DNA of 64,000 bases from Ruminobacter sp964520475 (GTDB lineage Bacteria > Pseudomonadota > Gammaproteobacteria > Enterobacterales > Succinivibrionaceae). Positions within the stretch are counted from its first letter, which is position 1. The number at the start of each line of letters is the position of its first letter. The notes under the pieces are model-generated. The model did not search any database. It saw only the letters and a list, made by a program, of their open reading frames with translations, and was not told where the DNA came from. The stretch is taken from positions 13,333-77,332 of the forward strand of contig CAZFNS010000010.1 in assembly GCA_964520475.1 (NCBI GenBank), given 5' to 3'. Shown piece after piece: positions 25,010-33,541 of this stretch. The translations under genes and the position numbers were made by a program.

Positions 25010-25270
25010 ATGAGTAAAAAAGACGCGGACGCGAACGAAAAAGAAGGGGAAGGCGCGCCCCCGCCCCCGCAGCGGGCGGAGTCCCGGCGGGGCCTCGCCC
25101 TGTTCGCGGGGTTCTACGCCGCCGGGGCCGCGGCCTGCCTCCTCCTGCTCGCGTTCGGGCGGAACGTTCCCTTCGCGCTGCGCTACCCCGCCCTGCTCGA
25201 AGCCATGGCGGCGATCCTGCTCCTGCTCGCCGTCCGCTGCGCCGCCGGCCTCCGCCGGGCGGGGCGCTGA
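25010..25270 (+). CDS. Small two-helix membrane protein, unknown
   Basis: An 86-residue protein I cannot assign. The first ~28 residues are hydrophilic and charged (Lys, Asp, Glu, Pro). Two hydrophobic segments follow (about 29-48, LALFAGFYAAGAAACLLLLA; about 58-77, ALLEAMAAILLLLAVRC), ending in a basic tail RRAGR, so it is likely an inner-membrane hairpin. No strong ribosome site is visible; ATGAGTAAA occurs twice in tandem upstream (24994 and 25010), with the second giving the open frame. It lies between a terminator and the asnS promoter. Confidence 0.5.
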   Translation: MSKKDADANEKEGEGAPPPPQRAESRRGLALFAGFYAAGAAACLLLLAFGRNVPFALRYPALLEAMAAILLLLAVRCAAGLRRAGR

Positions 25271-25290
25271 GTCCCGGCCCGCATTTCGGG

Positions 25291-25319
25291 TTGCGTTTTC
25301 GGGCTTTTAAGCCTAAAAT
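25291..25319 (+). promoter_or_regulatory. asnS promoter
   Basis: TTGCGT (25291-25296) and TAAAAT (25314-25319) with a 17-base spacer, 67 bases upstream of the asnS ATG. Confidence 0.7.
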
Positions 25320-25386
25320 CAGACAGTTTCGACGTTTTCAATCATTCCGGGCGCCCGGCGCGCCCCGGAACGCGAGAGGTGTTACC

Positions 25387-26787
25387 ATGATTATCGCTTC
25401 GGTGGACGGCGTGCTCAAAGGCGGGTGCGCGGCGGGAACGGAAGTGCGCGTGCGCGGCTGGATCAGGACGCGGCGCGACTCCAAGGCCGGTTTTTCGTTT
25501 CTGGCGCTGTACGACGGCTCGTGCCTCGCCACCCTGCAGGTGGTGGCTCCGGGAACGCTCGCCAACTACCGGGACGAGGTCCTGCGCCTGACCGCCGGCT
25601 GCTCCGTGATCGCCGAGGGGATCGTCACCCCGTCGCAGGGCCGGGAGCAGAGCGTGGAGATCCAGGCGACCCGGATCGAGGTCTGCGGGTTCGTCGACGA
25701 CCCCGAGACGTACCCCATGAGCGCCAAGCGCCACACCGCGGAATTCCTGCGCGAAAACGCCCACCTGCGCCCGCGCACCAACATCATGGGGGCGGCGCTG
25801 CGCGTCAGGAACTGCCTGGCCCAGGCCATCCACCGCTTCTTCGCCGAAGAGGGCTTCATCTGGATCGCCACCCCGCTCATCACCGCCTCGGACTGCGAGG
25901 GCGCGGGCGAGATGTTCCGCGTCACCACGCTGGATCCGGACAACCCGCCGCGCGGCGCGGACGGGCGGGTCGACTTCTCCCGGGACTTCTTCGGCCGCGA
26001 GACCTTCCTGACCGTTTCCGGCCAGCTCAACGCCGAGGCGATCGCCTCGGCCATGTCCAAGGTCTACACCTTCGGGCCGACGTTCCGCGCCGAGAACTCG
26101 AACACCACCCGGCACCTCGCCGAGTTCTGGATGGTCGAGCCGGAAATGGCCTTCTGCGATCTCGACGGCGACGCCGACCTCGCGGAGCGCATGCTCAAGT
26201 ACGTCTTCCGGGCCGTGCTCGCCGAAAGGCGCGACGACATGGAGTTCTTCGCCCGGCGGGTGGACGCGGGGGCCGTGGAGAGGCTCGAGAAGTTCGTCTC
26301 CTCGGAGTTCGCCCGGGTCGACTATACCGACGCCGTCGCCATCCTCCGGCAGAGCGGCCGCAAATTCGTCTACCCCGTCGAATGGGGCGCCGACCTCCAG
26401 AGCGAGCACGAGCGCTTCCTCGCCGAGGAGCACTTCAAATCGCCGGTCGTGGTGAAGAACTATCCCAAGGAGATCAAGGCTTTCTACATGAGGATGAACG
26501 ACGACGGCAGGACCGTGGCCGCCATGGACGTGCTCGCGCCCGGCATCGGCGAGATCATCGGCGGCTCCCAGAGGGAGGAGCGGCTCGCCGTGCTCGACGG
26601 GCGGATCGCCGAGCTCGGCCTCAATCCCGAAAACTACCGCTGGTACCGGGACCTCCGCCGCTACGGCAGCGTCGTCCACTCGGGCTTCGGCCTCGGCTTC
26701 GAGCGCCTGGTCGCCTACGTGACCGGCATCGGCAACGTGCGCGACGTGATCCCCTTCCCGCGCGCGGTCGGCAGCGCCGATTTCTGA
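25387..26787 (+). CDS. asnS: Asparaginyl-tRNA synthetase
   Basis: A class IIb synthetase that charges tRNA-Asn, 466 residues as in E. coli. The N-terminal OB-fold anticodon domain (VRVRGWIRTRRDSKAGFSFL) is followed by class II motif 2 (FRAENSNTTRHLAEFWMVEPE) and motif 3 (GFGLGFERLVAYVTG). ITASDCEGAGEMF and YPKEIKAFYM distinguish AsnRS from AspRS. The ATG at 25387 has GAGAGG upstream; the open frame extends further but without family sequence. Confidence 0.97.
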   Translation: MIIASVDGVLKGGCAAGTEVRVRGWIRTRRDSKAGFSFLALYDGSCLATLQVVAPGTLANYRDEVLRLTAGCSVIAEGIVTPSQGREQSVEIQATRIEVCGFVDDPETYPMSAKRHTAEFLRENAHLRPRTNIMGAALRVRNCLAQAIHRFFAEEGFIWIATPLITASDCEGAGEMFRVTTLDPDNPPRGADGRVDFSRDFFGRETFLTVSGQLNAEAIASAMSKVYTFGPTFRAENSNTTRHLAEFWMVEPEMAFCDLDGDADLAERMLKYVFRAVLAERRDDMEFFARRVDAGAVERLEKFVSSEFARVDYTDAVAILRQSGRKFVYPVEWGADLQSEHERFLAEEHFKSPVVVKNYPKEIKAFYMRMNDDGRTVAAMDVLAPGIGEIIGGSQREERLAVLDGRIAELGLNPENYRWYRDLRRYGSVVHSGFGLGFERLVAYVTGIGNVRDVIPFPRAVGSADF

Positions 26788-26805
26788 GAGCGCCCGCGGG
26801 GCGCG

Positions 26806-26841
26806 AAAAACCCGGGGCCGCGGCGCGGCCCCGGGTTTTTT
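26806..26841. terminator. Bidirectional terminator between asnS and the DHH gene
   Basis: A perfect 11-bp stem (26811-26821 with 26825-26835, loop GGC) flanked by five A and six T, able to end both converging transcripts. Confidence 0.93.
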
Positions 26842-26856
26842 ACGCCCTTCCGCCGC

Positions 26857-28503
26857 CTACGGCCGCGGCGCGCCCTCCCCGGCGGGGGCTTCCGCCGGGA
26901 CGGGGCGGTAGATCTCCCGGAAGGTCCGCGCGTCGGCGATGCTGATCTCGCAGTCGCGGCCGTCGGTGTTGATGATCAGGAAATCGCTGATGTTGCCGAA
27001 TTTGAAATCCGTGACCGCCCATTTGGAGTCGACCAGCTTGATCGGGGTTTTGAGCTTCCCGATGGGCACGGCCCAGACGTAGCGGACCTTCCTGAGCGTG
27101 CAGGGATGGAGCATCTTCTGGAGATACACCTTCGTCGCGCTGTTCTCGAGGGAGATCCTCGGCTCGTCGAACCGGGCGAAATCGGTGAAGCGGATCGGCC
27201 CCTCGCAGGCCGCGAACTCCTTCTTGAACTCCTTGCGGGAAATGGCGGTGACGTTGCCGCTCCGGTAAACGACTATGTACAGATCGGGACTGACGTTGCA
27301 CTTGAGATCCCCGACGCTGTTGCGGATCAGGAAGCTGCGCCCCGCCTCGGCCAGCTCCGTGCTGCAGAGGTAGCCCATGACGCACAGCGACTCCTCGTAC
27401 TTCTCCGCGTAAGGCAGGAGCTCCGCGACGTTGCACTCGTTCGAGTAGATGATCCGGGCCGCCGACGAGTACTCGTCGAACACCCGGTACAGGTATTCCT
27501 TGAACGGGATCCCCCCGAGCGCGGCCGCGGCGTAGCTCTCGTAAAGCGCGACGTCGACCCGGCCGCCCGCCTTGAGGCGGTGGCCGCCCCCGCCGCCGAT
27601 GGGCCTCCCGCCCGCGCTCGGCGCGGCGACGAGCTCGGCGAGCTCGTTGGCGCGGATCTCGCCGAGGCACGATCTCACGGAGAACTTGTAGATGTCCTTC
27701 CCGAGCATCACGTGATCCGGGATGCGGTTGTAGGCTATGGCCGTGGTGATGTTCTCGACGCGGATGAGCATGTCGGCGATGAGGCCGAGCACGTTGGGGT
27801 CGCATTTCACGCACTCGATGACCGCCACGGTGCCCCGGGCGTCGTAATTCTGCAGCGAGGCCCCGGCCTGCTTGAGCTCGTCCGGGCTCAGGTTGGAGTT
27901 TTTGAGGAGGGTGAAGACCTCGTCGTCGAAGAACAGCTCGTCGCGGGCCTCCCGGTCAGCCGGGTGGCGCACTTCCGAAAACTCGCTCGTGTCCATGAAG
28001 AGGCCGTAGTAGAGGGCCGTCGAGACCGCGAGGTTCATGTGGTAGCTCGAGCGCTGGAAAAGCTGGTAAATAAGCGAGGCGCAGCTGCCGTAAAACTCCT
28101 TGATGCACGAGTGGCAGGCGACGGTGAGCTCACGGATCTTGTCGATGTTCTCCCCCTGCAGGTGGTGATCGATCATCAGCACCTCGTCGGCCTCGATGCG
28201 GGAGATGTTGGAGCTCAGGTACTGGCAGTCCACGGTGATCAGCAAACCGTCGACTTTCTTAAGATCCGGGACGTACTCGATCGGGATATGCAGATTTTTC
28301 ACGAAAAGCTGGAGATTGCACTTGTTGATGCTCTGCGCCCCGCCGTAAACCAGCCTCGCGGCGACGCCGTGATCGGTGAAGTACTGCCACAGGGCGAAGC
28401 CCGAGCCTATCGAGTCGGCGTCGGGGTAGTTGTGGCACTGGATGGTGATTTTGCCGCGGTTGAGGAACTGATTGAGGGAATCGATTATGTGTATCTCTGC
28501 CAT
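26857..28503 (-). CDS. DHH-family phosphoesterase with a ~200-residue C-terminal extension
   Basis: A 548-residue cytoplasmic protein. The first ~350 residues are an NrnA-like DHH/DHHA1 module: HNYPDADSIGS (His24, Asp28, Asp30), Asp92 in TVDCQ, the DHH motif IDHH (112-114), Asp171 in MDTSEF, and the DHHA1 loop IGGGGGHRLKAGG (302-314). All metal ligands are present, so it should be an active Mn-dependent nanoRNase, pAp or cyclic-dinucleotide phosphodiesterase. Typical NrnA proteins end near 320-340; here residues ~350-548 form an extra domain I do not recognise (GPIRFTDFARFDEPRISLEN, then KLKTPIKLVDSKWAVTDFKF). It follows argA on the same strand. Confidence 0.88.
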   Translation of the reverse strand: MAEIHIIDSLNQFLNRGKITIQCHNYPDADSIGSGFALWQYFTDHGVAARLVYGGAQSINKCNLQLFVKNLHIPIEYVPDLKKVDGLLITVDCQYLSSNISRIEADEVLMIDHHLQGENIDKIRELTVACHSCIKEFYGSCASLIYQLFQRSSYHMNLAVSTALYYGLFMDTSEFSEVRHPADREARDELFFDDEVFTLLKNSNLSPDELKQAGASLQNYDARGTVAVIECVKCDPNVLGLIADMLIRVENITTAIAYNRIPDHVMLGKDIYKFSVRSCLGEIRANELAELVAAPSAGGRPIGGGGGHRLKAGGRVDVALYESYAAAALGGIPFKEYLYRVFDEYSSAARIIYSNECNVAELLPYAEKYEESLCVMGYLCSTELAEAGRSFLIRNSVGDLKCNVSPDLYIVVYRSGNVTAISRKEFKKEFAACEGPIRFTDFARFDEPRISLENSATKVYLQKMLHPCTLRKVRYVWAVPIGKLKTPIKLVDSKWAVTDFKFGNISDFLIINTDGRDCEISIADARTFREIYRPVPAEAPAGEGAPRP

Positions 28504-28653
28504 TTGGGAAGGAGCCGCCGGATGAAAAGGGACGCGTCACGCGCAACTGTTCAGATTATACACCGCGGGGGCCTCATTTTATTTGAGTGACCCGGCAAAA
28601 ATACCTCAAGGGCCGGGGCCCGCCGCGCGCGGCGGGCCCGGGGATCCGGCGGG

Positions 28654-29985
28654 CTACGCCCCGATGTTCCGGAAGAGGATCTTGGACATGCGCCGGTAAT
28701 TGTAGTGATCCCGCTTCGCCGCCGGGAGGTCGGCGAGGGTTCCGGGGACGAAGCCCCTTTCGAGGAAGAAGTGCACGGACTTGGTGGTCAGGACGAACAG
28801 CCGGTTGAGCCCCCGGCCCGCCGCGATTTCCTCGATCTTGCGGATCAGCACGTCGCCCCGCGCCGAGCCGCGGTAGTCCGGGTGGATGGCCACGCAGGCG
28901 AGCTCCCCCATCTTCTCCTCCGGGTAGACGTAGAGGGCCGCGCAGGCGATGACCATGCCGTCGCGCTTGATGACGACGTAGTTTTCGATCTCCATTTCCA
29001 GCTGCTCCCGCGGCCGGTGGATCAGGACCCCCTCCCGCTCGAGCGGCCGGATCAGCTGCATGAGGGACGGGATGTCGTTGATGGTCGCCCGGCTCACCTG
29101 CTCGGCGCTGTTCCTGACGATCTGGGTGCCGATGCCGTCGCGGGTGAAGAGCTCCTGGATGATCGCCCCGTTCTGCTCCTGGGAGACGAGGTGGCACCGC
29201 TCGACTCCGCCCCGGCAGCACGAGATGGCGGCCGTGAGGTAGCGGAAGGTGCTGTTGTGGACGTCGTCGTCGATCTTTTCCAGGTACTTCTGCGCCTCCT
29301 CCGGGAACAGCTCGGCCACGACCTCGCCCTCCTCGTTCCGGATGAGCTCGTCGTCGTTGCAGAAGGTGATCAGCTTGTCGGCCCCGATGGCGACCGCCAC
29401 CGCGGCGGCGACCTCCTCGCTGTTGACGCTGAAGCACTCCCCCGTGACGGAAAAGCCCACGGGCGAGATCAGCACGACCGACTGGTTGTCGAGCTCCCGG
29501 ATTATGTTGGCGGCGTCGACGCGCCGCACCACCCCGCTGTGCAGGTAGTCGACGCCGTCGACCACGCCGATGGGCCGGCTGGTGACGAAATTGCCGCACA
29601 CGACGTTCAGGCGGCTGCCCTGCATGGGGGTGTTGACGAGGCCCATGGACAGCCGGGCGGTGAGCTCGACCTGGATGTGCCCGCAGACGCCCTTGATCAC
29701 CTCGAAGGTCTCGTCGTCGGCCACGCGGATCCGCTTGTAGAAGCGGGGCACGATCTTGCTCCGCGCCAGGGCGGCGTCGATCTGCTCCTTGGCGCCGAAG
29801 ACCAGCACGAGGCGGATCCCGAGGCTCTGGAGCAGGGCGATGTCGCCGATGATGCCGTCGAGATGGGAGCTGGCCGCGGTCGCCCCCGGGATCATAACGA
29901 CGAAGGTGGAGCCGCGGTGGTGCTTCAGGTAGGGGCCGCAGTGCCGGAAGGCCTGAATGAGTTTTTCGTCGGAATTACGGTGCAT
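28654..29985 (-). CDS. argA: N-acetylglutamate synthase (ArgA)
   Basis: First step of arginine synthesis: acetyl-CoA plus glutamate to N-acetylglutamate. It has 443 residues, as in E. coli. The N-terminal amino-acid-kinase-like domain (about 1-285; FVVMIPGATAASSHLDGIIGDIALLQSLG), which carries arginine feedback control, is followed by a GNAT acetyltransferase domain (about 290-443; VIACAALYVYPEEKMGELACVAIHPDYRG). It is 45 bases downstream of maoP on the same strand; the DHH gene follows after 150 bases. I see no ARG box immediately upstream. Confidence 0.96.
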   Translation of the reverse strand: MHRNSDEKLIQAFRHCGPYLKHHRGSTFVVMIPGATAASSHLDGIIGDIALLQSLGIRLVLVFGAKEQIDAALARSKIVPRFYKRIRVADDETFEVIKGVCGHIQVELTARLSMGLVNTPMQGSRLNVVCGNFVTSRPIGVVDGVDYLHSGVVRRVDAANIIRELDNQSVVLISPVGFSVTGECFSVNSEEVAAAVAVAIGADKLITFCNDDELIRNEEGEVVAELFPEEAQKYLEKIDDDVHNSTFRYLTAAISCCRGGVERCHLVSQEQNGAIIQELFTRDGIGTQIVRNSAEQVSRATINDIPSLMQLIRPLEREGVLIHRPREQLEMEIENYVVIKRDGMVIACAALYVYPEEKMGELACVAIHPDYRGSARGDVLIRKIEEIAAGRGLNRLFVLTTKSVHFFLERGFVPGTLADLPAAKRDHYNYRRMSKILFRNIGA

Positions 29986-30030
29986 TTTTCTTACCTCGCT
30001 CCCGCGCCGCGGCGGAACGGGCCGGCGCGT

Positions 30031-30357
30031 CTATTCCACGGGCTCCTCGGCGGCGTCGTAGCCGTCGTCGTCGGTGGAGGTGGTCAGGTTGTGGGATTTC
30101 TTGGGGCTGATTTCCGCGAGGTATTTCCTGAACACCTTCGCGTTGAGATCGGTCGGCGCCTCCTCGCTCGCGAGCTGCGCGAGGAAAGTCCTCTCGGCCT
30201 CGTCGGCCGGCTCGCGGGCGCCCCGGTACAGCTCCGTCATCGCGTCGCCGCGCTCTTCGAGCAGCTCCGACTCCTTGATGGAAAAAAGGCCGCTGCGGCG
30301 GATGCCGCGGGGAAAGTGCACAAAATCGTTGAAAGGCTTGTCTGATTCGAAACTCAT
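30031..30357 (-). CDS. maoP: MaoP (YifE/DUF413 family)
   Basis: A 108-residue acidic protein. E. coli MaoP organises the Ori macrodomain through the maoS site; the family is limited mostly to Dam-containing gammaproteobacteria. Matching blocks are HFPRGIRRSGLFSIKESELLEERG ([22 protein letters not shown] in E. coli, split here for comparison only), REPADEAERTFLAQ and VFRKYLAEISPKKSHNLT. I chose the ATG at 30357 with GGAGAG upstream; the frame continues far upstream opposite glnS but only as antisense shadow. It is the first gene of a probable maoP-argA-DHH unit. Confidence 0.88.
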   Translation of the reverse strand: MSFESDKPFNDFVHFPRGIRRSGLFSIKESELLEERGDAMTELYRGAREPADEAERTFLAQLASEEAPTDLNAKVFRKYLAEISPKKSHNLTTSTDDDGYDAAEEPVE

Positions 30358-30412
30358 GGTATTGCTCTCCGTCGCCGCCCGCGCGCTTTCCGCGGGCGGT
30401 CCGCGTATGCGT

Positions 30413-30441
30413 ATTTTACGCAAAAAAAGCGGCGATGACAA
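30413..30441 (-). promoter_or_regulatory. maoP-argA promoter
   Basis: On the minus strand TTGTCA (30436-30441) and TAAAAT (30413-30418) with a 17-base spacer, about 60 bases upstream of maoP. Confidence 0.72.
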
Positions 30442-30559
30442 AAAAAATTCGCGGCGCCTCCCCCGCCGCCGCGCCCCTGCCGCGGGGTTCCCCCGCGGGC
30501 CCGCCGGCCTTTCCGCCGCGGCGGGCCCCGCCAAGAATGTGAAAGTTTTCTTGCGCGGC

Positions 30560-30587
30560 TTGTGATAAAATCGTATATTGCTATATT
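30560..30587 (+). promoter_or_regulatory. glnS promoter
   Basis: TTGTGA (30560-30565) and TATATT (30582-30587) with a 16-base spacer in the AT-rich patch 50 bases upstream of the glnS start. Confidence 0.6.
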
Positions 30588-30639
30588 CATTTCGAACGGG
30601 CTTTGACGGATCGCGGGACGCTGTCCCGGAGAGGTGCTT

Positions 30640-32307
30640 ATGACGGAAGAAACGCCGCGCGCGGCGAATTTCATCACGCAGATAATCGACGGGGATCTCG
30701 CCGCGGGAAGATGCGGCGGGGTGGTGACCCGGTTCCCGCCCGAGCCGAACGGCTACCTTCACATCGGGCACGCGAAGTCCATCTGCCTGAACTTCGGCCT
30801 CGCCCGGGACTACGGCGGCTTCTGCAACCTGCGCTTCGACGACACCAACCCCGCCAAGGAGGAGACCGAGTACGTCGAGTCGATCATGCGCGACGTGCGC
30901 TGGCTCGGCTTCGAGTGGCACGGCGAGCCGAAGTACTCGTCGGACTACTTCGGCCGGCTTTACGATTTCGCGGTCGAGCTCATCCGCAAGGGGCTCGCCT
31001 ACGTCGACGAGCTCGGTCCCGACGAGATCCGGGAGTACCGGGGCACCCTGACGGTCCCCGGCCGCGAGAGCCCCTGGCGGAACCGGCCCCCGGAGGAGAA
31101 CCTCCGCCTTTTCGAGAAGATGCGGGACGGGGGCTTCGCCGAGGGCGAGGCCTGCCTCCGCGCCAAGATCGACATGGCGTCGCCGTTCATCTGCATGAGG
31201 GATCCGGTCATCTACCGGGTCAAGATCGCCGGGCACCACCGGACCGGGGACAAGTGGCGCGTCTACCCGATGTACGACTTCACCCACTGCATCTCCGACG
31301 CCCTCGAGGGCGTCACCCACTCCCTCTGCACCCTGGAGTTCCAGGACAACCGCCGGCTGTACGACTGGGTCCTCGAGCACATCACCATAGACTGCCGCCC
31401 CCGCCAGTACGAGTTCAGCCGCCTGAACCTGGAGTACTCGATCACCTCGAAGCGCAAGCTGAATCTGCTGGTGAAAGAAGGCGTCGTCGACGGCTGGGAC
31501 GATCCCCGGATGACCACCATCTCCGGGATGCGCCGGCGGGGCTATCCCCCGGCGGCCGTCAGGGAGTTCTGCCGCCGCGTCGGCGTGACCAGGCAGGACG
31601 GCACGGTCGAGTTCTCCGCGCTCGAGTCGTGCGTGCGGGAGAACCTCAACGAGAACGCCCCGCGCCGGATGGCGGTGCTCCGCCCCCTGAAGCTCATCGT
31701 GGACGGCTTCCCCGCGGACCGGGTCGAAACCCTGGACGTACCCAACCATCCCCTCAGGCCGGAGCTCGGCACGCGGCCGGTGCCGTTCACCCGCGAGCTC
31801 TACATCGAGCGGGACGATTTCCGCAAAGAAGCCGACAAAAAATTCAAGCGGCTCGCCCCCGGGCGGGAGATCCGCCTGCGCCACGCCTACATCGTGCGGG
31901 CCGAAAGCTGGGAGGAGGACGAAAACGGCGAAGTCACGGCCGTGCGCTGCTCCCTGGTCCCCGGCTCCCTCGGCCGGGACGTCGAGGGGCACAAGCCGAA
32001 GGGCGTCGTCCACTGGGTGAGCGCCCCTCTGTCGCTCGCGGCCGAGGTCAGGCTCTACGGCAGGCTCTTCTCCGTGCCGAACCCCGGCGCGGCGGAGGAT
32101 TTCCTCGCGGCCGTCAGCAGGGATTCGCTCACCGTCGTCCGGGACGCCCGGATCGAGCCCGCGCTGCGGGACGCCGCGCCCTCCGAGGCTTTCCAGTTCG
32201 AGAGGACCGGCTATTTCTGCGCGGACAGCCGGGACTCGGCGCCCGGGAAGCCGGTGTTCAACCTGACGGTGGCGCTGAAGGAAGACGCGGGCAAGGCCGC
32301 GGCCTGA
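30640..32307 (+). CDS. glnS: Glutaminyl-tRNA synthetase
   Basis: A class I synthetase charging tRNA-Gln, 555 residues (E. coli 554). The HIGH motif is in RFPPEPNGYLHIGHAKS, and the KMSKS-equivalent loop reads ITSKRKLNLLV with GWDDPRM behind it. The C-terminal beta-barrel anticodon domains follow (from about 340). NRPPEENLRLFEKMRDG is typical of bacterial GlnRS rather than GltX. The ATG at 30640 has GGAGAGG 6 bases upstream; a GTG two codons earlier is less likely. Its presence means Gln-tRNA is made directly. Confidence 0.97.
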   Translation: MTEETPRAANFITQIIDGDLAAGRCGGVVTRFPPEPNGYLHIGHAKSICLNFGLARDYGGFCNLRFDDTNPAKEETEYVESIMRDVRWLGFEWHGEPKYSSDYFGRLYDFAVELIRKGLAYVDELGPDEIREYRGTLTVPGRESPWRNRPPEENLRLFEKMRDGGFAEGEACLRAKIDMASPFICMRDPVIYRVKIAGHHRTGDKWRVYPMYDFTHCISDALEGVTHSLCTLEFQDNRRLYDWVLEHITIDCRPRQYEFSRLNLEYSITSKRKLNLLVKEGVVDGWDDPRMTTISGMRRRGYPPAAVREFCRRVGVTRQDGTVEFSALESCVRENLNENAPRRMAVLRPLKLIVDGFPADRVETLDVPNHPLRPELGTRPVPFTRELYIERDDFRKEADKKFKRLAPGREIRLRHAYIVRAESWEEDENGEVTAVRCSLVPGSLGRDVEGHKPKGVVHWVSAPLSLAAEVRLYGRLFSVPNPGAAEDFLAAVSRDSLTVVRDARIEPALRDAAPSEAFQFERTGYFCADSRDSAPGKPVFNLTVALKEDAGKAAA

Positions 32308-32346
32308 GGAACATTTAACGCATTACGCAAACTTAACGAGGATTGT

Positions 32347-32811
32347 ATGAGCAGCAAAGAATTATACGATAACGAAGAAGCCATCAGTTCAGACTTTGAG
32401 GACGACATATCGGACCAGTACGAGGTCGAGCTCAGCCGCCGTTCGCCCAAGGGCGACGTGTTCGTTCAGGTTTTTGCCCGCACCCGCCACTGGCTCAAGG
32501 CGGGGGTCAGGCCGGAGGAAATCATCCGCGAAGACAAGGAGGAAGGCGTTTTCTCGTTCGTGAAGAGGATGAAGGATCCCGATTACAACCCCGCCGAGGG
32601 GACCAGGTACATCACCTTCCGGTGCAACGTCGTGCTCGGCGAGCTGGAGATCGAGATGAGCTTCAGCCACATCGAGCTGGCCTACGCGAACGCGAACGGC
32701 GAGGCCGGCCCGGGGAGCCCGGTGCACGAGGGCGACGAGGAGTGCCCGGCCATCCGGGCGGTCTTCGACAAGGTCATCGACAACCTGGCCGCCTATCTGA
32801 GCAAGCAGTGA
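32347..32811 (+). CDS. Protein of unknown function (154 aa)
   Basis: Not recognised. It is a soluble, acidic protein with no signal peptide. The N-terminal ~25 residues are Asp/Glu/Ser-rich; the middle has VFVQVFARTRHWLKAGVRPEEIIREDKEEGVFSF (shown only in part as motif) and a beta-strand pattern GTRYITFRCNVVLGELEIEM. The ATG has CGAGGA upstream and starts 39 bases after glnS, so it is probably co-transcribed. Codon use is like its neighbours. Confidence 0.68.
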   Translation: MSSKELYDNEEAISSDFEDDISDQYEVELSRRSPKGDVFVQVFARTRHWLKAGVRPEEIIREDKEEGVFSFVKRMKDPDYNPAEGTRYITFRCNVVLGELEIEMSFSHIELAYANANGEAGPGSPVHEGDEECPAIRAVFDKVIDNLAAYLSKQ

Positions 32812-32955
32812 CCCCGGCTCCGGATCGTTTTCACAGATTTAACCAATTTTTTGAGTTACTTCCCTGTAAAGCGTCCGCAAATGTTACAAAATGAACAGGA
32901 TGCAGCCGCGGGACATCGGACGGCTGACACGGAATTACAACGCGAGGACATTCAA

Positions 32956-33372
32956 ATGTTTAACTTCAAATCAATTTTGGGCTGCGTTATGCTTGCTTCG
33001 GGACTGACCCTGTCCGCCGGCGCCGCGGCGTTCAGCTCCGAGGTGGATTCCCTGCTCAACGACAGCGGCCTCGACGCCCTGCAGAAGAAAGCTCTCACCC
33101 AGTACGCCGAGAGCCTTGAGCTCATCCTGAACACCGACACCCAGAACCGGGACCAGGTCATCGAGACCAACAAGGTGTTCATGGACGCCCAGCAGTGCCT
33201 GGCCCAGGTTTACAGCCGCGACCAGAAGCCGCACATGATGCGGGTCAGCCGCAAGATTTACGAAGCCACCGTGGCCGACGAGGACAAGCTGCAGCAGTAC
33301 CACCTGTTCCTCGGCCAGGCGCAGCAGGAAGGCGATCTGGCTCTGCCCGACACCGCCAACGCCTGCCGCTGA
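32956..33372 (+). CDS. Small exported protein of unknown function
   Basis: A 138-residue protein with a signal peptide (MFNFKSILGCVMLASGLTLS, cleavage probably after AGAAA near residue 25). The mature part is helical and Gln/Asp-rich, with one conserved-looking pair of Cys (QQCLAQ and the C-terminal NACR) that could form a disulfide in the periplasm. The internal ATG at 32956 has GAGG 8-9 bases upstream and gives the signal peptide; the frame is open ~35 codons further up. It has its own terminator. Confidence 0.72.
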   Translation: MFNFKSILGCVMLASGLTLSAGAAAFSSEVDSLLNDSGLDALQKKALTQYAESLELILNTDTQNRDQVIETNKVFMDAQQCLAQVYSRDQKPHMMRVSRKIYEATVADEDKLQQYHLFLGQAQQEGDLALPDTANACR

Positions 33373-33394
33373 ACGGCGCGACCGCGCTGAACCG

Positions 33395-33428
33395 GCCTGC
33401 CGGCCCCGACGGGACGGCGGGCTTTTTT
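33395..33428 (+). terminator. Terminator after the 32956 gene
   Basis: GCCTGCCG (33395-33402) pairs with CGGCGGGC (33415-33422, one T-G pair), followed by six T. Confidence 0.8.
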
Positions 33429-33452
33429 CCGTGCTCCGGGCGGCGCGGGCAC

Positions 33453-33481
33453 TTGCCAAACGCGCGCCGTTCGTTTACGAT
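33453..33481 (+). promoter_or_regulatory. bamC promoter
   Basis: TTGCCA (33453-33458) and TACGAT (33476-33481) with a 17-base spacer, 60 bases before the bamC GTG. Confidence 0.6.
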
Positions 33482-33541
33482 ATACGCGGATCGGCGGGCC
33501 GCGGGGATTCCGCGCGCGCGCGGGTTACGCGGAGGTTAGCA

